Below, in pieces: positions 1 to 8,626 of a DNA stretch of 64,000 nucleotides. Made by a program: the position numbers and the translations under genes. The stretch comes from Sphingobium xanthum (lineage in GTDB: Bacteria > Pseudomonadota > Alphaproteobacteria > Sphingomonadales > Sphingomonadaceae): the NCBI RefSeq assembly GCF_019737615.1, contig NZ_JAHKKS010000002.1, positions 496,001 through 560,000 of the forward strand. The letters are read 5' to 3'. The notes below the pieces were generated by a model that saw only the letters and a program-made list of their open reading frames with translations, had not been told where the DNA came from and did not search any database. The stretch's first letter is position 1, and every line of letters begins with the position of its first letter.

Positions 1-2
1 AT

Positions 3-1028
3 GTGCGGGCACTCGCGACCATGCTCAGCCTCTCTGACGTGGGCAACGCCGCCAGAGTACTCGATATGGGAGCTGGTCACGGCACGAGCTCGGAGATCTT
101 CGCTTTCGCTGGTTGCAAGGTTCACGCTATCGACATCGATCCGGCGCTGGGCGATCTGAGCCAGCGCCGCGCCGCTATACGGGGTCTGGATATCGAGCGG
201 AGCCTGCTCAACTTCGACAATTTGCATGCGATCGCCGACGGGGCTTATTCTGCCGCCTATTTCTTTCAGTCCTTTCATCATTGCATGCGGCCTTGGGAAC
301 TCATCAATACACTCAAGCAAAAATTGCTACCGGAAGGCGTGATCGCGTTCGCCGGCGAGCCATTGCAGACCAGTTGGTGGAAAAATTGGGGGCTTCGGCT
401 CGATCTCGAGTCACTTTATGTGGCTCGTCGTTTCGGTTGGTTCGAATCTGGCTGGTCGCATGCCTTCATCCGTGATTGTTTTGAGCGTAACGAAATGACG
501 CTCACCTTCTTCAATGGCGGGCTTGGCGGCACCGAATATGGGTTCGCGACGAAGGATGATGAAAAGCGTGCCGCAATTGTCCATAAGGCTGAAATTTTAG
601 GCTTGAAGGAGGTTCGCTCCGCCGATCGTGCCGACCTTCCGCAAGGCCGCTACCATAGTGAGGCGGGAGAGCGGACGACGCTCGATAATCACCTCGCCTT
701 CCGGCAAAGGCCGGGCGCAGGCGGCGCACTATTCTTCGGACCATACACACCGTTTTCGGCTGGGACTTATGAATTGTCGCTGGTCGCCGAGGCGTCGGCA
801 GGAAGTGAAGGAACGTTGCTGCTCGATGTGAGAAGCCAAGCAGGCACGGTGAAATGGTTTCAGGAAGAAATTCCTGTTCCCGCCACCGGTTCGCGCCAAA
901 CGATATCGCGGACGTTTATGTTGCCGCATGCGGTGAGTGATATTGAGTTTCGTGCATTCGTCCGTCCTGATCATCAGTGGACAGTCACGGTACCGACCCT
1001 CCGCCGAGCGTCGCCGGCACCTGAGTGA
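3..1028 (+). CDS. SAM-dependent methyltransferase with C-terminal beta-sandwich domain (5' end cut by window)
   Basis: Class I methyltransferase: the SAM-binding motif I is seen as VLDMGAGHGTSS near residue 19, followed by an acidic residue at the end of strand 2 (AIDIDP). The last ~110 residues read as a beta-rich module (TYELSLVAEASA... LLLDVRS), like the carbohydrate-associated sandwich segments also present in the large glycosyltransferase downstream. The fold begins almost at the window edge with no room for the usual N-terminal helices, so the true start is probably upstream and the GTG at 3 is not the real start. The gene lies at the head of a glycan-type cluster, so a sugar or lipid-linked glycan is a plausible substrate; this is inference. 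Confidence 0.75.
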   Translation: MRALATMLSLSDVGNAARVLDMGAGHGTSSEIFAFAGCKVHAIDIDPALGDLSQRRAAIRGLDIERSLLNFDNLHAIADGAYSAAYFFQSFHHCMRPWELINTLKQKLLPEGVIAFAGEPLQTSWWKNWGLRLDLESLYVARRFGWFESGWSHAFIRDCFERNEMTLTFFNGGLGGTEYGFATKDDEKRAAIVHKAEILGLKEVRSADRADLPQGRYHSEAGERTTLDNHLAFRQRPGAGGALFFGPYTPFSAGTYELSLVAEASAGSEGTLLLDVRSQAGTVKWFQEEIPVPATGSRQTISRTFMLPHAVSDIEFRAFVRPDHQWTVTVPTLRRASPAPE

Positions 1029-1095
1029 AGAACTTGTCTTACAGTTGGGAAAACGCTTCGGCGGCTGCCAACCATCAAGGCAACGAGGAACGCAC

Positions 1096-2094
1096 ATGTC
1101 GACATCCGTCGCGAGCATCATAGGCATGCCACCCGAATGGGCGCCGCAGGAGCATCTGTGGATCGGCTTTCCAGGCGCTGTGAGCGAGTGGCCATTTGCG
1201 CGCGACGCAGCACAGAAGCAGGCGGCGGCTTTCGCCAACACCGTGAGCAACGCCGGTCAAGCCGTCATCTTATGCGTGCGCAGCGAAGTCGATTTCGATA
1301 TCGCGCGTGCGCTTGCCGCGCCCAGGGTAGATATACGTCTCGAAGCATTCGGCGATATCTGGCTGCGCGACACCGGTCCGATCGGCATAAGGAAAAATGG
1401 CGCCCCAGCGCTTGCCGATTTCGATTTCAATGGGTGGGGAGGCAAGTTCCAAATGCCGGGCGACGAAGATATTGGCGCCCGTCTCGCCGCGAGCACCGGA
1501 CTGCCGTGCCGCCACGTTCCCATGGTCTTCGAGGGCGGCGCCATTGATACGGACGGCACTGGACTGTTCGTCACTACCGAGCAATGTCTGCTCAATCCCA
1601 ATCGGAACCCTTCGCTCGACCGCAGACAGATCGAGACATTGCTCGCCGGCGCGCTGGGTCTTTCATCCATGTTGTGGCTTGGTGAGGGTCTTCTCAACGA
1701 TCATACTGATGGTCATATCGACAACCTCGCTCGATTTGTCGCGCCCGGCATCCTTGCGATTCCGCAAGCCACATGTTCCGATGATCCCAATACACTCGTC
1801 TTCGACGACGCCTCCGCACGAGCCCGCGCTTTTGGCCTTGAGGTCGCGCCCATGCCCTCGGTCGGTCGCTACGAGATTAACGGTGCGATCGTGCCGGCGA
1901 GCTACATGAATTTCTGCATCACCAATCGCGCCGTGATCGTGCCACAATATGGCACGCAGAACGATCAGGCGGCGCTTGATGCGCTGGCCCCCTTCTTTCC
2001 CGACCGTGCTCTTGTCGGCTTGCCCTCGGATGCCATATTGCGAGGAGGGGGCAGCTTTCACTGCATGAGCCAGCACATCCCTGCCACCGTTTGA
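1096..2094 (+). CDS. aguA: agmatine deiminase
   Basis: Hydrolyses agmatine to N-carbamoylputrescine and ammonia in the arginine-to-putrescine route; cytosolic. The 332-aa protein has the peptidylarginine-deiminase (pentein) fold signatures: WLRDTGP around residue 95, FEGGAIDTDG around residue 146, NDHTDGHIDN around residue 201, and the C-terminal GGGSFHCMSQ that carries the catalytic cysteine. The ORF is open further upstream, but ATG 1096 sits after a purine-rich site (aacgagga) and gives the normal family start (MPPEWAPQE.. follows closely). The next gene starts 19 bp downstream and encodes the enzyme for the next step, which makes the assignment firm. Confidence 0.93.
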   Translation: MSTSVASIIGMPPEWAPQEHLWIGFPGAVSEWPFARDAAQKQAAAFANTVSNAGQAVILCVRSEVDFDIARALAAPRVDIRLEAFGDIWLRDTGPIGIRKNGAPALADFDFNGWGGKFQMPGDEDIGARLAASTGLPCRHVPMVFEGGAIDTDGTGLFVTTEQCLLNPNRNPSLDRRQIETLLAGALGLSSMLWLGEGLLNDHTDGHIDNLARFVAPGILAIPQATCSDDPNTLVFDDASARARAFGLEVAPMPSVGRYEINGAIVPASYMNFCITNRAVIVPQYGTQNDQAALDALAPFFPDRALVGLPSDAILRGGGSFHCMSQHIPATV

Positions 2095-2113
2095 TTCCTT
2101 CCAGGATTTCGAG

Positions 2114-2974
2114 ATGACTCAGGTCACCGTCGCCGCGCTACAACTCGCCTTCACCGACAATGAAGAAGACAATATCAGTCTCACCGCCGATATGGTGGCG
2201 AAAGCGGCCGCTCGCGGCGCCAAGATCATCCTGCCTCCGGAACTTTTCGAAGGACCCTATTTCTGCGCGGTCGAAGATGAAGCGATCTTCGCTCGCGCGC
2301 GTCCTGTTCACGAACATTCGGCCGTACTCGCGATGCAGAAGCTCGCGAAGGAGCAGCAGGTCTATATCCCTACCAGCTTCTTCGAGCGGGACGGGCAACA
2401 TTATTTCAACAGTCTCGCGATGATCGACGATGCTGGTGAAATCATGGGTATATATCGCAAGAGCCATATCCCCGATGGTCCAGGCTACGAGGAAAAATAC
2501 TATTTCCGCCCCGGCAACACAGGCTTCAAGGTCTGGCGAACCAGATATGGCACAATAGGCGTGGGCATCTGTTGGGACCAATGGTATCCTGAAAGCGCGC
2601 GCATCATGGCTTTGATGGGCGCCGAGCTGCTTTTCTATCCGACGGCAATCGGCTCCGAGCCCTACGATGTGGATCTTGATACAAGCCGCATGTGGCGCAG
2701 GGCCATGCAGGGTCACGCAGTGTCAAATTGCATGCCAGTGATCGCCGCTAATCGCATTGGCGAAGAAACATCGCCTAGCGGCACCCAGAAATTCTACGGC
2801 CATAGCTTCATCGCAAACGAATGGGGTGATCTGTTAGCCGAGGCTGAAGACTGGCAAACCGGAGCACTGGTTGGGACCTTAGATCTCGCCCAGGCCAGGA
2901 AGCACCGGGCCGGCATGGGTTTCTTTCGCGACCGACGACCTGATCTTTACGGGCGGCTAGCCCAGGATATTTGA
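2114..2974 (+). CDS. aguB: N-carbamoylputrescine amidase
   Basis: Nitrilase-superfamily amidase of 286 aa that converts N-carbamoylputrescine to putrescine, CO2 and ammonia. The Glu-Lys-Cys triad is visible: the Glu in LPPELFEGPYF, the Lys in YRKSHIPDG, and the Cys in GVGICWDQWYPE. The C-terminal RMGFFRDRRP-type ending (here GMGFFRDRRPDLY) is typical of plant and bacterial AguB. It is co-transcribed with aguA. Why a putrescine pathway heads a glycan cluster is not shown by the sequence; the pair may simply be a neighbouring operon. Confidence 0.93.
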   Translation: MTQVTVAALQLAFTDNEEDNISLTADMVAKAAARGAKIILPPELFEGPYFCAVEDEAIFARARPVHEHSAVLAMQKLAKEQQVYIPTSFFERDGQHYFNSLAMIDDAGEIMGIYRKSHIPDGPGYEEKYYFRPGNTGFKVWRTRYGTIGVGICWDQWYPESARIMALMGAELLFYPTAIGSEPYDVDLDTSRMWRRAMQGHAVSNCMPVIAANRIGEETSPSGTQKFYGHSFIANEWGDLLAEAEDWQTGALVGTLDLAQARKHRAGMGFFRDRRPDLYGRLAQDI

Positions 2975-2999
2975 GTAGAGATATCAAAAGGAGAGAAAA

Positions 3000-3290
3000 A
3001 TGACCGTTGCCCGTATTTACATCATCCCAGCCGCAGACGGCAAAAGCGCGGAAATGGAATCCGCCCTCATCGGGCTTTCCAAACTCGTTGCAAAGGTCGA
3101 TGGCAGCGAAGGCGTGGAGTTGTTACGCGATCTCGGCAACGAGCATCGCTTCATCTTCATCGAGAAATGGGTCAGCGAGGAGCATCATGCAAAGGGCTTG
3201 GCGGCTCTGCCCGCCGATGCGCTTGACGGCGTCCAGGCGGCAGCCGGCGGCCCGCCGGATGGCGCTTATTACAGCTACCTCGCAGCATGA
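3000..3290 (+). CDS. ABM-domain (antibiotic biosynthesis monooxygenase-like) small protein
   Basis: A 96-aa protein with the dimeric alpha/beta ABM fold pattern: MTVARIYIIPAADGK at the start, a central SEGVELLRDLGN strand pair, and FIFIEKWVSEEHHAKG, the usual signature around the conserved Trp and His. Members are cofactor-free quinol monooxygenases or unassigned. A strong ribosome site (aaaggagag) precedes the ATG. It lies 25 bp after aguB and is probably on the same transcript. The substrate is unknown. The 268 bp after it hold no gene that I can support. Confidence 0.7.
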   Translation: MTVARIYIIPAADGKSAEMESALIGLSKLVAKVDGSEGVELLRDLGNEHRFIFIEKWVSEEHHAKGLAALPADALDGVQAAAGGPPDGAYYSYLAA

Positions 3291-3558
3291 CTTGCTCGGC
3301 TTGCCATTGAGGCCGGATCGCGAAGGTTCCTCTTGGCAAGCCGCCAGCCCGACGGGCCAGCCGCTTCGAGCGGAGCTTGGCGGGACCGCATGCGCGTCGG
3401 CCCAAGCACATTCTGATTCTATCAAGGCTCCGATGGTAGGCGATGTCAGCCACGTGGAAGTCACGACGAGGATTTTCCGTCAAAAAGACCTTCAAGATTG
3501 ACTCCCCGCAAACCGATGGTCCAACAGCGCCAAGCAAAGGTGTTGGCGGGGAAGAAAC

Positions 3559-4593
3559 TTGACGTTGAAGTTCGGAATTTGCGGTTTCGGTAAGATGGGG
3601 CAGATTCGTGCCGACGCAATCGCTCGTCGCAATGATTGCGCCTTGCAGATCGCGTTCGATCCCGAGCCGTTCCATGATGCTAACATTCCGTTCGCCTCAT
3701 CGATCGATGCTGTCATCGAACGCTCGGATGTGGACGCTGTATTCCTCTGCCTGCCGAACTATCTGAACAAGCAAACGACCATGGCCGCGTTGCGGGCTGG
3801 AAAGCATGTCTTCTGCGAGAAGCCTCCCGCATTCACTGAAAAGGACGTGGACGAAATCCGCCACGTAGAGCAGGCGTCAGGCAAGACGCTGATGTACGGC
3901 TTCAACCATCGGCAGCATGACGGCGTTCTTGCGATGGCCGATATCGTGCGTTCCCGTCGCTACGGTCGACCGCTCTGGGCCAGAGGCCGTTATGGCAAGA
4001 GTGTCGATGCTGACTATCTGAAGGGCTGGCGGGCACAGAAAGAACTGGCTGGCGGAGGAATACTTATTGATCAGGGAATCCACATGGTGGACCTTCTCCT
4101 CATGATCGCCGGCCAGCCATTCGATGAAATCAGCGCCATGGTTTCAAACATGTATTGGCAGACGGATGGAATTGAAGACAATGTATTCGCCCTGCTCCGG
4201 GTATCGGAAACTGGTTTCTCTGCATCCCTGCATTCTACGATGACACAATGGCGCCACCTATTCTCACTCGAAGTTTTCATGGAACGCGGATACTGCGTCC
4301 TCAATGGACTTAAGACTTCATCTGGCACATATGGCGAGGAAGTTCTTACGATCGCCAAAAACAGATCCAAGGCTCCTGCGGCGAATTGGGACGACGAAGA
4401 GAGAATTATCTTTTCAGAAGACAGATCATGGGACAAAGAACTTTCGATTTTTGTTGAAGCGATCAGAAATGGAGAACCCCCATCAGCCGGTTGCTCACTA
4501 CAGGCAAAAGCTGTTATGAATGTCATTGATCGTATTTACGTTGAAAAGCGCCATGAAGCTGGCGAATTATTTGGTGCTTTGCAGGCAGGCTAG
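3559..4593 (+). CDS. Gfo/Idh/MocA family NAD(P)-dependent sugar oxidoreductase
   Basis: A 344-aa dehydrogenase with an N-terminal Rossmann motif (KFGICGFGKMGQ), the family EKP catalytic segment (VFCEKPPAF, around residue 93) and the DQGIHMVDLL motif carrying the usual Asp/His pair. The family oxidises or reduces hydroxyls of nucleotide sugars, inositols or sugar acids. The start is TTG 3559 with ggcgggga ahead of it; no better start lies near the Rossmann strand. Base composition falls noticeably in the last third (about 4,300-4,600), unlike the catabolic genes further right, in keeping with an acquired glycan cluster. A sugar-isomerase-like gene follows after 28 bp. Confidence 0.85.
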   Translation: MTLKFGICGFGKMGQIRADAIARRNDCALQIAFDPEPFHDANIPFASSIDAVIERSDVDAVFLCLPNYLNKQTTMAALRAGKHVFCEKPPAFTEKDVDEIRHVEQASGKTLMYGFNHRQHDGVLAMADIVRSRRYGRPLWARGRYGKSVDADYLKGWRAQKELAGGGILIDQGIHMVDLLLMIAGQPFDEISAMVSNMYWQTDGIEDNVFALLRVSETGFSASLHSTMTQWRHLFSLEVFMERGYCVLNGLKTSSGTYGEEVLTIAKNRSKAPAANWDDEERIIFSEDRSWDKELSIFVEAIRNGEPPSAGCSLQAKAVMNVIDRIYVEKRHEAGELFGALQAG

Positions 4594-4621
4594 CGAACGA
4601 CTGTCGATAACGGGGGTTGCG

Positions 4622-5185
4622 ATGAACTGGAACAATTGGCTGGATGATTATTTCGGCAGGTTTTCGCCTGCTTTCGACGAGAAGGTGCGGCCTTCGCTCG
4701 AAGCCTTCCACGACCTGGCATGCCAGCTTCGGCAGAATGGTCGAAAACTCATTTTCGCCGGAAACGGCGCGAGTGCCTCCATCTCATCCCATGGAGCCGT
4801 CGATTTCTCGAAACAAGCGAAGGTTCGCGCAATCGACTTCAATGAGCCAAATCTTATTACGGCCTTTTCCAACGATTATGGATTTGAGAACTGGATTGCG
4901 CGAGCAACGCAGATCTATGCCGATCTTGGCGATGCCTTGGTACTGATTAGCGTGAGCGGCGCATCCCCGAATGTCGTCAGGGCCGCAGAAACTGCGAAGC
5001 ACATGGGCTTACAGGTCGTCACCTTTACCGGCAAAGCAGAGAGCAACCCCCTCCATCAGCTCGGCGACATCCGATTCCACATGCCATCCAATGCCTACAA
5101 TGTCGTCGAGGCCGTGCATATGCTCTGGCTGACCACAGTTGTCGATATGCTCGTCGGACAAGCGGAATATTCGGTCACGAACTAA
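4622..5185 (+). CDS. SIS-domain sugar isomerase, GmhA-like
   Basis: A 187-aa single SIS domain resembling phosphoheptose isomerase: FAGNGASASISSHGA (phosphosugar loop), LITAFSNDYGFENWIA, LISVSGASPNVVRA, and a C-terminal VEAVHMLWL with the His that corresponds to the catalytic His of GmhA. The GmhA catalytic Glu region (HFAEEL in E. coli, from memory) reads HGAVDF here, so the acid may be Asp or may have moved. The substrate may therefore differ from sedoheptulose 7-phosphate. ATG 4622 is preferred over upstream codons, which run back into the preceding gene. It probably acts with the flanking dehydrogenase in making an activated sugar. Confidence 0.8.
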   Translation: MNWNNWLDDYFGRFSPAFDEKVRPSLEAFHDLACQLRQNGRKLIFAGNGASASISSHGAVDFSKQAKVRAIDFNEPNLITAFSNDYGFENWIARATQIYADLGDALVLISVSGASPNVVRAAETAKHMGLQVVTFTGKAESNPLHQLGDIRFHMPSNAYNVVEAVHMLWLTTVVDMLVGQAEYSVTN

Positions 5186-5233
5186 AGCGCTTGGCGCCCG
5201 GGGCTGCGAGGGACCAGTGCGGAGGACGATAGA

Positions 5234-8200
5234 TTGAACATCGCGATTTTTTCGACGAACGTGGCAGGCATTTACTCCGGCGGGCGCTATCTGTCTCTTA
5301 TCATGGCTTATGCGCTCGCGCGTACGGGCGCAAAAGTCACCTATTATACGAACCTGATTCCCGCCTTCAACGGCGATTTCGAGGCCATTCATCAGGAAAG
5401 CCCCGTCGAAATATTGACGGAGGAACATTGGCCTCAAATGGGCGATCCGACGATCGATTGGGTCATCGTCATCCCCACTGGCAGCCTTGCCGACGCATTC
5501 TACAGCAGGGCGCGGACCTTCGCGAAATTATCCCAAGCGCGCATCGCCTTGCTGAGCTTTGAGACCGCTAACTGGTTCAATGACATGGCTCAGCCGATGC
5601 GTAGCGCCCTGCCATGGGAAGGCTGGGCAAGCGTTCTCTCCGATGGCGGCCTCGTTCTGACGATCGCGGAACAAGGCATTCCCTATGCGCGGCAGTTTTA
5701 TGAAAGCTTGTGCCCAGGAGCGACTCTTCTCTACGATTTCTGGCACCCCGCGATCAACGATCTGTCCGCCAACCGCATCGGCTGGCGAGACATACCCACC
5801 TACCCCAATCGCCTCGCATGCTTTGTCCGCACGCAGGACCAGCACAAGGGCGCCTCTGATCTGCTTTCAATGCCACCTGCTTTCTTTCGCGGCAAAACGC
5901 TGTGCCTGATTTTCGGCAGAGGAATAGACTGGAACTTCGTCGCAGCATTGCGGACACACACGGCGTCCGTGACCGGATGCCGAATCTACCTTTACGAGCA
6001 GGTAACGGACGATGAGAAGATGGCGCTGTTAGCTAGCAGTGCTGTCTTGCTTTTCCCTTCCCGCTTCGAAGGCTTTGGCTACCCGCCAGTCGAGGCCGCC
6101 TATGTGGGGACGCCCACCGCAGCCTATGACCTGCCGGTGCTGCGAGAGACACTTGGCGCGCAGGCTGGGCTGGTCGCTGTCGGCGATGTAGCCGCCCTGG
6201 CACAGGAGGCCCATCGGCTAGCAAACGCGGAACCTGAGCCATCCGGTTCACTGCCAATTCCAGCGAGGTGCGAATTGATTCAGGCTGGAAATGCCCTGAT
6301 GGCCTCTCTCGCACGGGCTGAAACCAACCTACAACCGCCCGGCGTCCCGTCGGCGAAATTCGCAAACACCACGGCCTCCGCCTGGTCCGAAAGGTCGAGC
6401 TGTTGGATCGATGCAGCAGCAGTGCTGGGAGAAGATGGTACAGTGTCCATCAACGGTTTTGCGGGCGCGCGAGATCAGGACCTGCCCATAACAATTCGCG
6501 TCGAGGGCATCGACGTTGTGAAATTTGGCGAGATAGTTTCACCTTTCCCGGGCGCATATCACTTCCACTGTCGCTTCGAGGAAAGCGTCTGCGCCTCGCG
6601 TGGCGTCGTTCGGATTGCGGCTTGGAAAGACAGGCAATTGCTGGAACGAGCTGATCTGGCGGTGCGCGCATCACCTGAGCAGAAACTCGCAGGCAGAGCG
6701 CGCCCGAGCGCAGCCTTGTCGGCAGCGTGCGCTGCCATTTTCTCGATCGAAGATGCTGATTTCGGCCGGAGTTATGCCGAACGGCTTGGCTTGCGAGCGC
6801 TACTCAGCGAGGCTTCCATTCTCGGCTATGCTCCGGTTTTGGAAGCGGCGGATGAAGTCATTCAGCGCTTGGCTGCGACGACTGAACTTTCAGGCACGAT
6901 CGCTACGCTTGCCAGCGCAACCCCGGATTTCGCGCCGTCGTCCGAAACGCTCCGTTTTCGGGTGCTGGCCGTCGATGAAGAGCCGGCGCAATTTGTCCGG
7001 GTCGAGAAGGAGCCAAGGAATAGGGGTGCTATTTATCACTGCCATGTGAATCGGCGCGCCCGTCTGATCGGCCGGAAGAATCCCCTGCTCGCCTTCGTGA
7101 ACCGCGCGTTACCGGGAAAAATTGGCACAGCCAGCCTCTATCTGCTGAACGGATATGATCACCAGGGCATTCGCCCGGACGCGCTGGAACTGGCCAGCCT
7201 CGTCGTCGCCCGCCTCGGCCAAGCGTATCGCAGCGAGATCTGCTTTGTGACGCCAGACCAGAAAATGAACATATCCGGCTATCAGGTTACGACGGAAGTC
7301 GATTTCGTAGCCCTGGATCACATAGAAGGCGCGCTGCTGACTGATTGTGCTCGCGACGACGCGGAGCGAGCGTTAGATACTATGGGGCCATTCTTTGCCG
7401 ACGTCGCGGTGCTTGAGTTCGCGTCAATTGAAGAAGCGGCCACTGACATCTGTCGCAAAATTCAGAAGCAGGAAGCGGCGACAGCCGCGCAAGGCGTGTT
7501 ACGAGAGGTTGTCCCGCCCCTCCAAGCCGCACATGCCCCTTCTCTGCCAGAGCTGCGGCATGCCACTCGATTGAAGAAAGCATACAATTGCACTTTTGAG
7601 AACGAGCAAAATCTGTCTGAGGAAAAATGCACTATTCTCGGCGGTGTAATTTACAAAAGTTCAGGCAGCCCGCATCGATTATCAAACCTTATTCGTGGAA
7701 CACGGCACAGGATACATCCTGATTTCCTTGAAATTCGGACCACGGACTCCATTGTCCTTGAGTTTGATATCATTGATCCCTGCGATTCTCTGACCATTGA
7801 TGCTGTGCTGATGGTCAAGACATCTGACGCAAAATCCGCGGGCATCGAAATCTCCTGCAACGGCGGAGAGCGCACAAAGCGAAACCTGCGCGCAAACATT
7901 TTCGAACGTGTCACTTGCGTGTTCGATTTGAGCGGCAAGCAAAATGCCTACCGGCGACATCGGCTGGAAATATTCGTCTCGGACCAAGGCTCCAGGACCA
8001 CGTTGCGCATACGCGCAGCGAGCTTCCTCTTAGAAAAGCACCATGCTCTCGCTCTCTCAACGAAAAAGCAGGAAACGAAAAACCTGCCCCTATTGCAGTT
8101 CCCCTCACGGCAGCAAAGCTCGAATAGCGACCGACCGGCATTCGAATTAGGGCTTGGCGCGCCCGAAGCAGTCATCGCATGCGGTAACGGATGGGGCGAT

Positions 8201-8626
8201 CGGGAGCCTGGCTACCGGTGGACGGTCGGCCATCTGGCCGAGTTGCTCTTACCTTATCAGGACGGTTGGCCCGTTGAGTTAGAACTCGCCGTCACGGCGA
8301 GTGCCTTCCTCGCGCCCGGCGAACTTTCGGCCGACATGATCGTGCAGATCGGTGCCCGGCAGATCGGCATCATGACGTTCGGACAAGAACCCGGAACGCA
8401 GATGGTGATCATTCCCGAGGTTGTTGCGCGGGCCGGCTTTGAGCAACTTGAACTGATCATCGAGCGACCTCGATCGCCGGCGTCCCTGGGATTGAACGAA
8501 GATATCCGCGAACTCGGATTCCGCATCATGGCGATTGCGATTCGTAAAGCCGGAACCGCCGTTCCAAAGACAGATTGGAGTGATGGCGATGACGCTCAGC
8601 GCGAGTTCGGCGGCGTGGGAGCTTGA
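5234..8626 (+). CDS. Very large GT4-type glycosyltransferase with C-terminal beta-rich extensions
   Basis: An 1130-aa protein. Residues ~1-370 form a GT-B glycosyltransferase: MNIAIFSTNVAGIYSGG at the start, an acceptor-side domain, and the retaining-GT donor motif FPSRFEGFGYPPVEAA around residue 277. The remaining ~750 residues are not a second recognisable catalytic domain. They contain beta-sandwich-like stretches (e.g. around 400-490 and 960-1110) and a mixed central part. The start is TTG 5234 behind a clear gcggagga site. The stop overlaps the next start (TTGA), so the two large proteins are translationally coupled. It likely builds a surface glycan; sugar and linkage cannot be told from sequence. 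Confidence 0.78.
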   Translation: MNIAIFSTNVAGIYSGGRYLSLIMAYALARTGAKVTYYTNLIPAFNGDFEAIHQESPVEILTEEHWPQMGDPTIDWVIVIPTGSLADAFYSRARTFAKLSQARIALLSFETANWFNDMAQPMRSALPWEGWASVLSDGGLVLTIAEQGIPYARQFYESLCPGATLLYDFWHPAINDLSANRIGWRDIPTYPNRLACFVRTQDQHKGASDLLSMPPAFFRGKTLCLIFGRGIDWNFVAALRTHTASVTGCRIYLYEQVTDDEKMALLASSAVLLFPSRFEGFGYPPVEAAYVGTPTAAYDLPVLRETLGAQAGLVAVGDVAALAQEAHRLANAEPEPSGSLPIPARCELIQAGNALMASLARAETNLQPPGVPSAKFANTTASAWSERSSCWIDAAAVLGEDGTVSINGFAGARDQDLPITIRVEGIDVVKFGEIVSPFPGAYHFHCRFEESVCASRGVVRIAAWKDRQLLERADLAVRASPEQKLAGRARPSAALSAACAAIFSIEDADFGRSYAERLGLRALLSEASILGYAPVLEAADEVIQRLAATTELSGTIATLASATPDFAPSSETLRFRVLAVDEEPAQFVRVEKEPRNRGAIYHCHVNRRARLIGRKNPLLAFVNRALPGKIGTASLYLLNGYDHQGIRPDALELASLVVARLGQAYRSEICFVTPDQKMNISGYQVTTEVDFVALDHIEGALLTDCARDDAERALDTMGPFFADVAVLEFASIEEAATDICRKIQKQEAATAAQGVLREVVPPLQAAHAPSLPELRHATRLKKAYNCTFENEQNLSEEKCTILGGVIYKSSGSPHRLSNLIRGTRHRIHPDFLEIRTTDSIVLEFDIIDPCDSLTIDAVLMVKTSDAKSAGIEISCNGGERTKRNLRANIFERVTCVFDLSGKQNAYRRHRLEIFVSDQGSRTTLRIRAASFLLEKHHALALSTKKQETKNLPLLQFPSRQQSSNSDRPAFELGLGAPEAVIACGNGWGDREPGYRWTVGHLAELLLPYQDGWPVELELAVTASAFLAPGELSADMIVQIGARQIGIMTFGQEPGTQMVIIPEVVARAGFEQLELIIERPRSPASLGLNEDIRELGFRIMAIAIRKAGTAVPKTDWSDGDDAQREFGGVGA

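Noticed and set aside
3291-3558. Possible gene remnant between the ABM and Gfo/Idh genes (frames at 3,123-3,675)
   Set aside because: The frames there overlap flanking genes antisense and show no family signature.
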